From Anaerolineae bacterium (lineage in GTDB: Bacteria; Chloroflexota; Anaerolineae; 4572-78; J111), in assembly GCA_022071955.1 (NCBI GenBank), contig JAJVIM010000021.1:1-64000 (forward strand): a stretch of DNA of 64,000 nt, in the 5' to 3' direction. The translations under genes and the position numbers were made by a program. Below are positions 16,207-23,101 of the stretch, one piece after another; position 1 is the first letter of the stretch, and every line of letters starts with the position of its first letter. The notes under the pieces were generated by a model, which was given only the letters and a program-made list of their open reading frames with translations, did no database searches and had not been told where the DNA came from.

Positions 16207-17835
16207 TTACTCTCCCGTACCATTCATTTTGGCTCTGGCCCGATCGCCGGCCGCTTTGATAAACGCGGCAAACAGGGGATGCGGCCGGGTGGGCCGGCTT
16301 TTGAATTCGGGGTGAAACTGGCTGCCCAGCATAAACGGGTGGCCTTTGATTTCGGCAATTTCAACCAGCCGGCCATCCGGCGACAGGCCCGACAGCACCA
16401 GCCCGGCCCGGCCCAACTGCTCGCGGTACTCGTTGTTAAATTCAAAGCGATGGCGGTGGCGCTCGTGGACCAGGTCAACGCCGTAAGCCTGCGCGGCCAC
16501 GCTGCCCGGAGCCAGGTGGCAGGGATAGCTGCCCAGCCGCATGGTGCCGCCCAAATCGGCAATATCGCGCTGGTCCGGCATCAAGTCGATGACCGGGAAA
16601 TGGGTGGCCGGGTTGAATTCGGTGGAGTTGGGGGCGTCGCTTTCAAAGGTATCGCGGGCCAGTTCAATAACCATCACCTGCATACCCAAACACAGCCCTA
16701 AATACGGCACGTGGTTCACCCGGCAATATTTGGCGGTGACAATTTTGCCCTCGATGCCGCGTTCGCCAAAGCCGCCGGGCACCACCACGCCGTCCAGCCC
16801 GGCCAGCCGCTCGATGTGGCGCATTCGCTCCAAATCCTCAGACGAAATCCACTCAATTTCAAGGTCGCAGTCCTGGTGAGTGGCGGCGTGATTGAGCGCC
16901 TCGTACACGCTGATGTAGGCATCTTCCAGCTCAACATATTTGCCCACCACGCCCACCTTCACACTGTACGGTTTAACCTTTTTAATGTGGGCCACCATAT
17001 CCGCCCACTCCGATAGATTGGGCGGCCGGCAGTCGATGTCCATCCGCTCGCAAATAAAATCGGCCACGCCGTATTGCTCCAAAACCAGCGGCACTTCGTA
17101 AATGGTTTCGGCGGTTTCCAGCGGAATGACCGCCTGCCGGTCCACGTCGCAGAAAAGGGCAATTTTATCGCGCAGGTCATCGGTTACCGGCAAATCGGCC
17201 CGGCACATAATCATATCCGGCTGGATGCCGATGCCGCGCAGCTCGCGGACGCTGTGCTGGGTGGGTTTGGTTTTTAACTCGTTGGTGGTGGCCAGATGGG
17301 GCAGCAAAGTTACGTGGATGTAAAGGGTGTTTTCGCGGCCCACATCCTTGCGCATCTGGCGCAGCGCCTCCAAAAACGGCAGCCCCTCAATGTCGCCGAC
17401 GGTGCCGCCCACTTCCACAATCACCACATCGGCCTGCGTTTCGCGGGCCACGCGGTTGATAGTGGCTTTGATTTGGTTGGTTACGTGGGGAATCACCTGA
17501 ATGGTTTTGCCCAGGTAATCGCCGCGGCGCTCGCGGTTGATCACTTCCTGGTACACCTGGCCGCTGGTCAGATTGCTCAACCGCGACAGGTTTTCGTCGA
17601 TGAAGCGCTCGTACGCGCCCAAATCCAGGTCGGTTTCGGCGCCATCTTCCAGCACAAACACCTCGCCGTGTTCGTACGGACTCATGGTGCCGGGATCGAC
17701 GTTGAGGTACGGATCGAGCTTTTGCACCGTTACCGTTAGCCCGCGGCTTTTGAGGATGCGCCCAATCGAAGCCGCCGCCACACCTTTGCCCAATGATGAA
17801 ACTACTCCGCCAGTACAAAAAATGTATTTGGTCAT
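16207..17835 (-). CDS. pyrG: CTP synthase
   Basis: A 542-residue bifunctional enzyme making CTP from UTP, ATP and glutamine. The synthase domain begins TKYIFCTGGVVSSLGKGVAAASIG (P-loop-like) and the glutaminase domain has LGLCLGMQ (nucleophile Cys) and GSQFHPEFKSRP (His and Glu). It is full length and ends with a variable tail. GGGAGGAG precedes the ATG by 8 nt. The ATG overlaps the TGA of a 33-codon leader ORF, and an intrinsic terminator lies inside that leader. Transcription attenuation is therefore likely. Confidence 0.97.
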   Translation of the reverse strand: MTKYIFCTGGVVSSLGKGVAAASIGRILKSRGLTVTVQKLDPYLNVDPGTMSPYEHGEVFVLEDGAETDLDLGAYERFIDENLSRLSNLTSGQVYQEVINRERRGDYLGKTIQVIPHVTNQIKATINRVARETQADVVIVEVGGTVGDIEGLPFLEALRQMRKDVGRENTLYIHVTLLPHLATTNELKTKPTQHSVRELRGIGIQPDMIMCRADLPVTDDLRDKIALFCDVDRQAVIPLETAETIYEVPLVLEQYGVADFICERMDIDCRPPNLSEWADMVAHIKKVKPYSVKVGVVGKYVELEDAYISVYEALNHAATHQDCDLEIEWISSEDLERMRHIERLAGLDGVVVPGGFGERGIEGKIVTAKYCRVNHVPYLGLCLGMQVMVIELARDTFESDAPNSTEFNPATHFPVIDLMPDQRDIADLGGTMRLGSYPCHLAPGSVAAQAYGVDLVHERHRHRFEFNNEYREQLGRAGLVLSGLSPDGRLVEIAEIKGHPFMLGSQFHPEFKSRPTRPHPLFAAFIKAAGDRARAKMNGTGE

Positions 17836-17933
17836 TTGTTATTCTCCTCCCGACCAAAAAATAAAGTCCCCAAACGTGTGTTGGGGACTGGTTGCCTGAA
17901 TTTCAATCGTAAGAGTCTAAATTGATCCGGCAT
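17832..17933 (-). CDS. pyrG leader peptide, apparently leaderless
   Basis: A 33-codon ORF starting MPDQFRLLRLKFRQPVPNTR. Its ATG begins 6 nt after a perfect TATAAT (17940-17945), so the mRNA would start at or next to the AUG. It reads through the terminator hairpin at 17865-17889 and its T tract, and ends with ATGA shared with pyrG. A longer in-frame extension to 18113 exists but would begin upstream of the promoter. The coding status is inferred from architecture, not from homology. Confidence 0.55.
   Translation of the reverse strand: MPDQFRLLRLKFRQPVPNTRLGTLFFGREENNK
17856..17889 (-). terminator. Attenuator terminator in the pyrG leader
   Basis: Minus strand AGTCCCCAA (17889-17881), a 7-nt loop and TTGGGGACT (17873-17865) form a 9-bp perfect stem followed by TTATTTTTT. 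It lies between the promoter and pyrG, 20-odd nt before the ribosome site. Confidence 0.8.
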
Positions 17934-17939
17934 GGCTGC

Positions 17940-17967
17940 ATTATAGCTATTTTTGGGGACTTGTCCA
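17940..17967 (-). promoter_or_regulatory. pyrG: pyrG leader promoter
   Basis: Minus strand TGGACA (17962-17967), a 16-nt spacer and TATAAT (17940-17945). The spacer contains AAGTCCCCAAAAA, which repeats the 5-prime arm of the attenuator (CAGTCCCCAAC). Confidence 0.7.
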
Positions 17968-17998
17968 TAGGCAAGCCGGCCTATCAGCCGAAGAAGCA

Positions 17999-18029
17999 CC
18001 GCAGGACGGGGGGCTGGGGGTGTCCCCCC
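17999..18029. repeat. Intergenic repeat family B, copy 1
   Basis: CCGCAGGACGGGGGG followed by CTGGGGGTGTCCCCCC. The GGGGG...CCCCC part can fold into a hairpin. Related copies lie at 46886-46917 (inverted) and 47916-47949. Confidence 0.7.
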
Positions 18030-18060
18030 ATCTGCCCAAAATTTTGGACAGACCCAAAGT

Positions 18061-18088
18061 TTGACACTCATTTCGTAAGTGATATAAT
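18061..18088 (+). promoter_or_regulatory. tRNA-Thr promoter
   Basis: TTGACA (18061-18066), a 16-nt spacer and TATAAT (18083-18088), a perfect pair of hexamers. Transcription would start near 18095, about 14 nt before the mature tRNA. Confidence 0.85.
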
Positions 18089-18108
18089 CCTCGATGCAAT
18101 TGCCCTGT

Positions 18109-18180
18109 GCCACCCTAGCTCAATCGGCAGAGCAGCTCTTTCGTAAAGAGCAGGTTGTCGGTTCGATTCCGACGGGTGGC
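18109..18180 (+). tRNA. tRNA-Thr (anticodon CGT)
   Basis: A complete 72-nt cloverleaf. Acceptor arm GCCACCC pairs with GGGTGGC; D arm GCTC/GAGC with AATCGGCA loop; anticodon arm GCTCT/AGAGC with loop TTCGTAA, anticodon CGT for codon ACG (Thr); T arm GTCGG-TTCGATT-CCGAC. CCA is not encoded. A T6 run directly after it probably ends transcription. Confidence 0.95.
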
Positions 18181-18233
18181 TTTTTTATTTCCCCGATAAC
18201 ACCCCCGCCAGGCTAACCCTGATTCAATCAATT

Positions 18234-18261
18234 TTGGCGACAACAGCTAATCAAATATAAT
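18234..18261 (+). promoter_or_regulatory. Promoter of the ResB-like gene
   Basis: TTGGCG (18234-18239), a 16-nt spacer and TATAAT (18256-18261). The leader contains a small hairpin TGGCCC-agccga-GGGCCA (18272-18289). Confidence 0.55.
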
Positions 18262-18312
18262 AACAGGCGGTGGCCCAGCCGAGGGCCAACCTAACTCACC
18301 ACCGAGCGCCCG

Positions 18313-19722
18313 ATGAACGCAGCCGACGCCAAACCGCAGCCGGTTCGGCTCAAAATCCAACAACTTACCACTCGCACCTGGCAGGTACTGATCAATCCCA
18401 AAACCACCGCGCTGCTGCTGGCCGTGCTGAGCGGCGTGCTGCTGCTATGGTTTGTATTACCGCAACAAACATCGCCCACCGCCCCCGCCGAAATTTGGAC
18501 CGGTACTTTGCCGCCGGCGGTGCAGCCGTGGGGGCCGGCGCTGTACAATTTGGGCTTTGCCCGACTGTCCCATTCGTGGTGGTTGTGGCTGCCGCTGGCC
18601 GGCCTGCTGCTCACCAGCCTGGTGGCGCTGGCCGAGGTAGCGCCCCGCAGTTGGCAGCGCGCCCAAAACGCCGCCGCCGATCACGCCTGGCAGCACCCAC
18701 TTACCCGCCGCGTCGAACAGTCGGTGCGGCTGCCGGCCGCGCCGGACGAGCACCTGGCCGCCCTGGGCAACCAACTGGCCGGCCAAGGTTTTTTGCTGCA
18801 CCCCATCGGCGACAACCGCACAGTCTCGGCGGCGCGGCGACGCTGGCTGTGGCTGGCCGTTCCGGCTTTTTACGGGGGCGCTATTTTGCTGGTGGCCGGC
18901 TTTATTTTGACCTTTGCCACACTGCAAACCGAATCGATCACCCTGTGGCCGTTCAAAACCGCCGACAGCGATCTGTTTGACAGCGCCGTCGAGCTGTACC
19001 AGTTTGACCCCGCCGCCAACACCGGCACGGTAATTTTTACCCCCACTCACGCCGACAAGCCGCCACTGGCCATGTTTCTCACCCCGCTGCGGCCGGCCAT
19101 TTTTGGGCAGGCCTTTATCTGGCCCACCGCCAGCGAACCGGTGCTGACCGTTGAGGCTCGCGGCCCCGATGGCCAATTGCGGCGGCTGCTGCCGGTACAG
19201 GCCGATCTCGCGCCCGATACCCGGCTCAGTTTGCCGCTCGCGCCCGGCGGCGCACCGCTCTATTTTACCATTCCCGCCGACCGGCTGGCTTTTCAGATTG
19301 GGCGTGTCAGCGACACCGAATACAATGTTCAGGTCCGGCGCGGCTCAGAAAATTCCCCATCGGAAAATTTGATGGTGTCGCCGGACGGCACGTTTGAGCT
19401 GGATGGCCTGTTTATCACGCTGACGCAGAATTACGCGCTGAAATTTATCGCCCGGCGGGATTTTGGGCTGCCGGTATCGGTGCTGGCCCTGCTGCTGATG
19501 CTGGGCAGCGGCCTGCTGCTGCTGGCGCTGCCGCCGTGGCAGGTGTGGCTCATCCCGGAGGTGAAAGGGCGCGGCGGCCAACTCTTTGGCGTCGTCGAAA
19601 AGATTGGGCCGGGCCAGCCGGCCATCGACTTTTTGAACGAGTTTTTGGCCGCCGAAGAAGCGGCACAAACCGAGAATTCAAGCGAGGCTGAGCCGCCACC
19701 GGCAAAAAGGAGTAACGGATAG
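18313..19722 (+). CDS. ResB-like cytochrome c biogenesis membrane protein
   Basis: A 469-residue membrane protein with the layout of ResB/Ccs1: three N-terminal membrane segments (about 34-52, 92-112, 175-198), a large extracytoplasmic beta-rich domain (200-385), and a last segment (392-412) before a cytoplasmic tail. LGFARLSHSWWLWLPLAGLLLTSLVAL corresponds to the second ResB helix. ResB works with ResA/CcsA in System II haem delivery to apocytochrome c. No ccsA is adjacent, so the call rests on topology and weak motif likeness. The ribosome site is weak. Confidence 0.6.
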   Translation: MNAADAKPQPVRLKIQQLTTRTWQVLINPKTTALLLAVLSGVLLLWFVLPQQTSPTAPAEIWTGTLPPAVQPWGPALYNLGFARLSHSWWLWLPLAGLLLTSLVALAEVAPRSWQRAQNAAADHAWQHPLTRRVEQSVRLPAAPDEHLAALGNQLAGQGFLLHPIGDNRTVSAARRRWLWLAVPAFYGGAILLVAGFILTFATLQTESITLWPFKTADSDLFDSAVELYQFDPAANTGTVIFTPTHADKPPLAMFLTPLRPAIFGQAFIWPTASEPVLTVEARGPDGQLRRLLPVQADLAPDTRLSLPLAPGGAPLYFTIPADRLAFQIGRVSDTEYNVQVRRGSENSPSENLMVSPDGTFELDGLFITLTQNYALKFIARRDFGLPVSVLALLLMLGSGLLLLALPPWQVWLIPEVKGRGGQLFGVVEKIGPGQPAIDFLNEFLAAEEAAQTENSSEAEPPPAKRSNG

Positions 19723-19775
19723 CGGGTGGCGAGTCGCATTCTTAAGCCGTGATACCACCATCAGCATGAAAATTG

Positions 19776-19805
19776 TGTAGGGGCGCTTCGCGAAGCGCCC
19801 CTACA
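19776..19805. repeat. GC palindrome family C, full copy
   Basis: A perfect 30-nt palindrome with half-site TGTAGGGGCGCTTCG. The copy at 15105-15130 shares the inner 24 nt. It lies 54 nt after the ResB-like gene and may end its transcript. Confidence 0.75.
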
Positions 19806-19838
19806 GTCGCCGACTCGCAGATTCGCAGATTAGTTTAC

Positions 19839-19998
19839 TACACCGTTAAATAAATTTTCTGAGGTTTTTGAGCGTCATTCCCGCACGCTTTTAGCGGGAA
19901 TCCCTGTTGTAGAGGCCCGCTAAACTTGTCCCCGCGCAGGCGGGGAAACTTTCGGGCATGACGGCCACCAAAGTGTAACTTATTTATTTAACGATGTA
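19839..19998. mobile_element. 160-bp MITE, left copy
   Basis: The terminal inverted repeats are TACACCGTTAAATAAAT and, read from the other end, TACATCGTTAAATAAAT. It is bounded by TA on both sides, as for Tc1/mariner-IS630-type insertions. Inside are two hairpins: ATTCCCGC...GCGGGAAT and CCCCGC...GCGGGG. It is nearly identical to 22038-22197 in the opposite orientation. It has no coding capacity, and no transposase is in the window. Confidence 0.85.
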
Positions 19999-20009
19999 TT
20001 TATTTCCAA

Positions 20010-20123
20010 GGGAGTCCAAAACTGTAGTTCTGGACTCCTGCCGCAAATTTTTATAAGTGGGAGCAGGACTCCCCTAATTCCTAACTCCTAATTCCTAACC
20101 CCTATTTTCACAGGAGCAACTCA
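20010..20123 (+). promoter_or_regulatory. Structured leader of the epimerase gene
   Basis: GGAGTCCA (20011-20018) pairs perfectly with TGGACTCC (20031-20038). GGGAGTCC (20010-20017) can instead pair with GGACTCCC (20066-20073). These two 8-bp stems exclude each other. Heptads (20071-20103: CTAATTC/CTAACTC units) follow, then CCTATTTTCACAGGAG and the ATG. The remaining bases of the 19723-20123 gap are repeat C and the MITE. Confidence 0.6.
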
Positions 20124-21047
20124 ATGAGCGTTTGTTTGGTTACCGGCGGAGCCGGATTTATTGGTTCGCATCTGGTTGAGGCGCTGGTACGGCGCGGCGA
20201 TACCGTCCGCGTGCTGGATGATTTTTCTACCGGGCAGCGCCAAAATCTGGCTGCCGTAGCCGGTGACATCGAACTAATTGAGGGCAGTATTGAGGACGAA
20301 GCGCGGGTGCAGCAGGCCGCGGCCGGCGTGGAGCTGGTGTTTCACCTGGCGGCGATGGTTTCCGTACCGCAATCGATGGCCCAGCCCCGCCGCGCCGAGC
20401 AGCTCAATGCGTTGGGCACGCTCAACGTGCTGACCGCTGCCCAAAAAAGCGGAGCGCGACGGCTGGTACTCAGTTCTACCTGCGCCGTTTACGGCGACGA
20501 GCCATCGATGCCCAAAACCGAGCAATCGCCGCTGCGGCCCAAATCGCCGTACGCCGTCAGCAAGCTCACCGCCGAGCAGTACTGCCAGCTTTTCAACGAA
20601 TCGTTTGGCCTGCCAACGGCCGTGCTGCGCTACTTTAACGTGTTTGGCCCGCGGCAGGACCCGTCATCGGCCTACTCCGGGGTTATCTCTATTTTTGTCG
20701 ATAAACTGGCACAGGGAGCCACTCCCAAAATTTTTGGCGACGGCGAACAAACCCGCGACTTTGTGTTTGTCAGCGATGTGGTACAGGCCAACCTGGCCGC
20801 CGCCGGCACACCCGCTGCCGCCGGGCAGGTGTTCAACATTGGCACGGGCCGGCCTGTCAGCATTAACCGGCTGTTTGCCAGCCTGGCGCAACTGCTCGGC
20901 GGGCCGGGCACGCCCGACTACCAGCCACCCCGCCCCGGCGATATTGTCCACTCCTACGCCGACCCGTCGCTGGCGGCGCGGGTGCTGGGCTGGTCGGCGC
21001 GGGTTGAATTTGAAGCTGGGCTGCGGCAAACCATCGGCGCAGCCTGA
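20124..21047 (+). CDS. NAD-dependent UDP-sugar 4-epimerase-like (extended SDR)
   Basis: A 307-residue extended SDR. The NAD-binding GGAGFIGSHLVEAL is at the N-terminus; the catalytic set is SSTCAVYG (Ser/Thr) and SPYAVSK (Tyr, Lys). LRYFNVFGPRQDPSSAYSGVI and DFVFVSDVVQAN are typical of UDP-glucose/UDP-GlcNAc 4-epimerases (GalE/WbpP group) and related nucleotide-sugar enzymes. The precise sugar is not decided by these motifs. It probably serves envelope glycans. AGGAG lies 8 nt before the ATG. It lies inside the segment bounded by the two MITEs. Confidence 0.85.
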   Translation: MSVCLVTGGAGFIGSHLVEALVRRGDTVRVLDDFSTGQRQNLAAVAGDIELIEGSIEDEARVQQAAAGVELVFHLAAMVSVPQSMAQPRRAEQLNALGTLNVLTAAQKSGARRLVLSSTCAVYGDEPSMPKTEQSPLRPKSPYAVSKLTAEQYCQLFNESFGLPTAVLRYFNVFGPRQDPSSAYSGVISIFVDKLAQGATPKIFGDGEQTRDFVFVSDVVQANLAAAGTPAAAGQVFNIGTGRPVSINRLFASLAQLLGGPGTPDYQPPRPGDIVHSYADPSLAARVLGWSARVEFEAGLRQTIGAA

Positions 21048-21143
21048 ACCTCCACAAGTTCTCCACATTCCTTTGCTACACTGCCAGCATTCGAAGCAAT
21101 TTTGCGGCTTCTGACACCATCGATAGCAAAGAGGAGAACACCT

Positions 21144-22037
21144 ATGCAAAATGAAAACGCAGTAGATCGAATTGTGCGCCTGTTTCTGGGGCTGGTTTTG
21201 TTTTTGGCCGGCTTTTTCTGGTTGGGCGGCGGGTGGGCCATTGTGGCTTACGCGCTGGCCGCGGTAATGCTGCTAACGGCGGCCAGCGGCTTTTGCCCGC
21301 TGTACAAAGTGGCCGGCACCAGTACGCTGCGGGGCAATAGTTGGGCGCCGGGCAAGCTGGCGCTCATCGGTGTGACTGTGGCCGCGATTGTGCTGCTGGC
21401 CGGCGGCAGCTACGCCAGCGACTTTTTCAGCCGCAAGTTTTATCTGGAAGACTTTAACCAGATGAATCAGTTTTACAAACAGGCGCTGTTTCAAACCGGG
21501 CAAAACAACCGCGAACTGGCCGTTGAAAATTACAATCAACTGGTGCCCGAATACGCCACTTTTCAGGCCAAATACAACAGCTACCACCCCTACGCCTTTA
21601 AAAACGACCCGCAATTTAACGCCGATCTGGCCAATGTGGCGCAGATGATTGCCGCCGTGGATGAGCAGGTTCACAGCGGCGACCTGCACGAGGCTCATCT
21701 GGCGCTGGAAGAAGTGCGGCCGGTGTTTCAGGGGATTTTCCAGCGCAACGGATTTTCGATGCTGGCCGTGGCTCTGGTTGATTTTCACGATGTTATGGAA
21801 GTAGTGCTCGATGCGGCCAACGCCAAAGACCCGGCCGCCGTTGAAACCGCCTACAAAACGGCCGATGAAAAATTGAAGGCGGTTGAAGCAGCGGCCAACG
21901 ATGCCGAAATCCAGGCCATCCGCCACAATCTGGATAGTGTACTGAACCTGGCGCAGAGCGGCCAGCTCGACGCGCTGCCGGATCAGGCCAACACGCTCAA
22001 AAGCAGCTTTGTGAAGGTATATCTCAAACGCGGCTAG
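21144..22037 (+). CDS. DUF2892 membrane domain fused to a helical-bundle domain
   Basis: A 297-residue protein. Residues 1-65 match the DUF2892 (YgaP-type) inner-membrane domain, with MQNENAVDRIVRLFLGL and ASGFCPLYKVAG, two membrane hairpins and the usual cysteine. A third hydrophobic segment lies near 75-97. The rest is a charged all-helical domain (about 110-297) shaped like a four-helix bundle of the cytochrome c-prime type but without CxxCH. AAAGAGGAGA lies 7 nt before the ATG at 21144, which decides against the upstream start. The stop codon directly abuts the right MITE. Function unknown. Confidence 0.7.
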   Translation: MQNENAVDRIVRLFLGLVLFLAGFFWLGGGWAIVAYALAAVMLLTAASGFCPLYKVAGTSTLRGNSWAPGKLALIGVTVAAIVLLAGGSYASDFFSRKFYLEDFNQMNQFYKQALFQTGQNNRELAVENYNQLVPEYATFQAKYNSYHPYAFKNDPQFNADLANVAQMIAAVDEQVHSGDLHEAHLALEEVRPVFQGIFQRNGFSMLAVALVDFHDVMEVVLDAANAKDPAAVETAYKTADEKLKAVEAAANDAEIQAIRHNLDSVLNLAQSGQLDALPDQANTLKSSFVKVYLKRG

Positions 22038-22197
22038 TACATCGTCAAATAAATAAGTTACACTTTGGTGGCCGTCATGCCCGAATGTTTCCCCGCCTGC
22101 GCGGGGACAAGTTTAGCGGGCCTCTACAACAGGGATTCCCGCTAAAAGCGTGCGGGAATGACGCTCAAAAACCTCAGAAAATTTATTTAACAGTGTA
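22038..22197. mobile_element. 160-bp MITE, right copy (inverted)
   Basis: It is the reverse complement of 19839-19998, with only a few differences (for example TACACTG for TACACCG and ACATTCG for ACTTTCG). It begins immediately after the TAG stop of the preceding gene (22035-22037) and ends in TA. The pair encloses about 2.0 kb. Confidence 0.85.
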
Positions 22198-22210
22198 CCA
22201 GTTTTTACAA

Positions 22211-22247
22211 CAAAAAAGAGGCGGGCGCGGCGCCCGCCTCTTTTTTG
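22211..22247. terminator. Bidirectional terminator
   Basis: A 17-bp perfect stem: arm CAAAAAAGAGGCGGGCG (22211-22227), loop CGG, and its complement (22231-22247), with T6 on either strand. It separates the convergent DUF2892 and RmlD-like genes. Confidence 0.9.
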
Positions 22248-22255
22248 TCAGCGGC

Positions 22256-23101
22256 CTACTGCTGCGCCAGCACCTCATCAACGCCGGGCAGGGGCTGCTC
22301 CAGCAGCGACTCGGCTTTGCTCACCACCAACCGCAAATCCAGCGGAATGGTGCCGGAGATGTCGGCGGCGCGGCCGGATTTGAGCCGATTGTCGCCGTTA
22401 ACGCCCCACCAGGCCAGCATTTTGCGGCCAAACTCCTCGCGGGTGAGCGCCTGCCGGCCGGCCACATTCAGTAAACCTGCGTAATCCAGATTCACCAATT
22501 TGAGCAGCGCCGCCACCAACGAGTCAACCCAAACCGGCTGGCGGATAACATCGCTGAACAGCACCAGCTCCTCACCGGATTTGAGCCGGTTGACGAAGCC
22601 TTCGGTGCCCCGATCCATTTCATCCAGCCCATAAATCAGCGACGTGCGAACGATGGCCGCGCCGGGGCACTCCCGGCGAACAGCGGCCTCGGCGGCGGCT
22701 TTGGATTTACCGTAGGCGTTGAGTGGATTGGGCGGCGCGTCGTCGGTGTAGGGCGCGTGGCGGCCATCGTGCACCACATCTGTGGAAATATACACCAGCC
22801 GCGCCCCAACTTCGGCGGCGGCTTGCGCCAGCCAGCGGGTGCCGTCGGTGTTGATGCGCTGCATCCACTCGGCGCTGCCCTGGCCGGGATTGATGGCCGC
22901 CGCGTGAATAATGGCATCCGGCTGGATTTCCAGCAGAACCCGCTCCACTTCGGCGCGATTGGTCAAATCGAGAAATACAGATTTACCGTGAGCCACCGGG
23001 GCCATGTGGCTGGTGGCGTATAGATCAAATTCACGGGCAGCCGCCGGCAGCAGATACTGCCCCAAATAACCGCTGCCGCCGGTTACCAGTAATTTTTTCA
23101 T
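22256..23101 (-). CDS. RmlD-like SDR (dTDP-4-dehydrorhamnose reductase family)
   Basis: A 281-residue extended SDR of the RmlD substrate-binding family: GGSGYLGQYLLPAA (NAD(P) binding), DAIIHAAAI, YISTDVVHDG (Thr/Ser) and NAYGKSKAAAE (Tyr, Lys), with NVAGRQALTREEFGRKM in the C-terminal half. RmlD reduces dTDP-4-keto-rhamnose; the family also contains other NDP-sugar and MAT2B-like members, and no rmlABC genes are adjacent. It shares an ATGA-type overlap with the dynamin gene upstream, so the two are co-translated. Confidence 0.8.
   Translation of the reverse strand: MKKLLVTGGSGYLGQYLLPAAAREFDLYATSHMAPVAHGKSVFLDLTNRAEVERVLLEIQPDAIIHAAAINPGQGSAEWMQRINTDGTRWLAQAAAEVGARLVYISTDVVHDGRHAPYTDDAPPNPLNAYGKSKAAAEAAVRRECPGAAIVRTSLIYGLDEMDRGTEGFVNRLKSGEELVLFSDVIRQPVWVDSLVAALLKLVNLDYAGLLNVAGRQALTREEFGRKMLAWWGVNGDNRLKSGRAADISGTIPLDLRLVVSKAESLLEQPLPGVDEVLAQQ

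Noticed and set aside
17934..18113. Longer form of the pyrG leader ORF (up to 93 codons)
   Set aside because: The extra part lies upstream of the TATAAT at 17940-17945 and runs through repeat B and into the tRNA gene.
18270..18980. A 236-residue frame rich in Arg, Ala and Gly
   Set aside because: It is a shadow of the ResB-like gene in another frame; no domain or ribosome site.
19839..22197. Composite transposon with insertion sequences at each end
   Set aside because: The 160-bp ends have no transposase gene and are MITE-sized.
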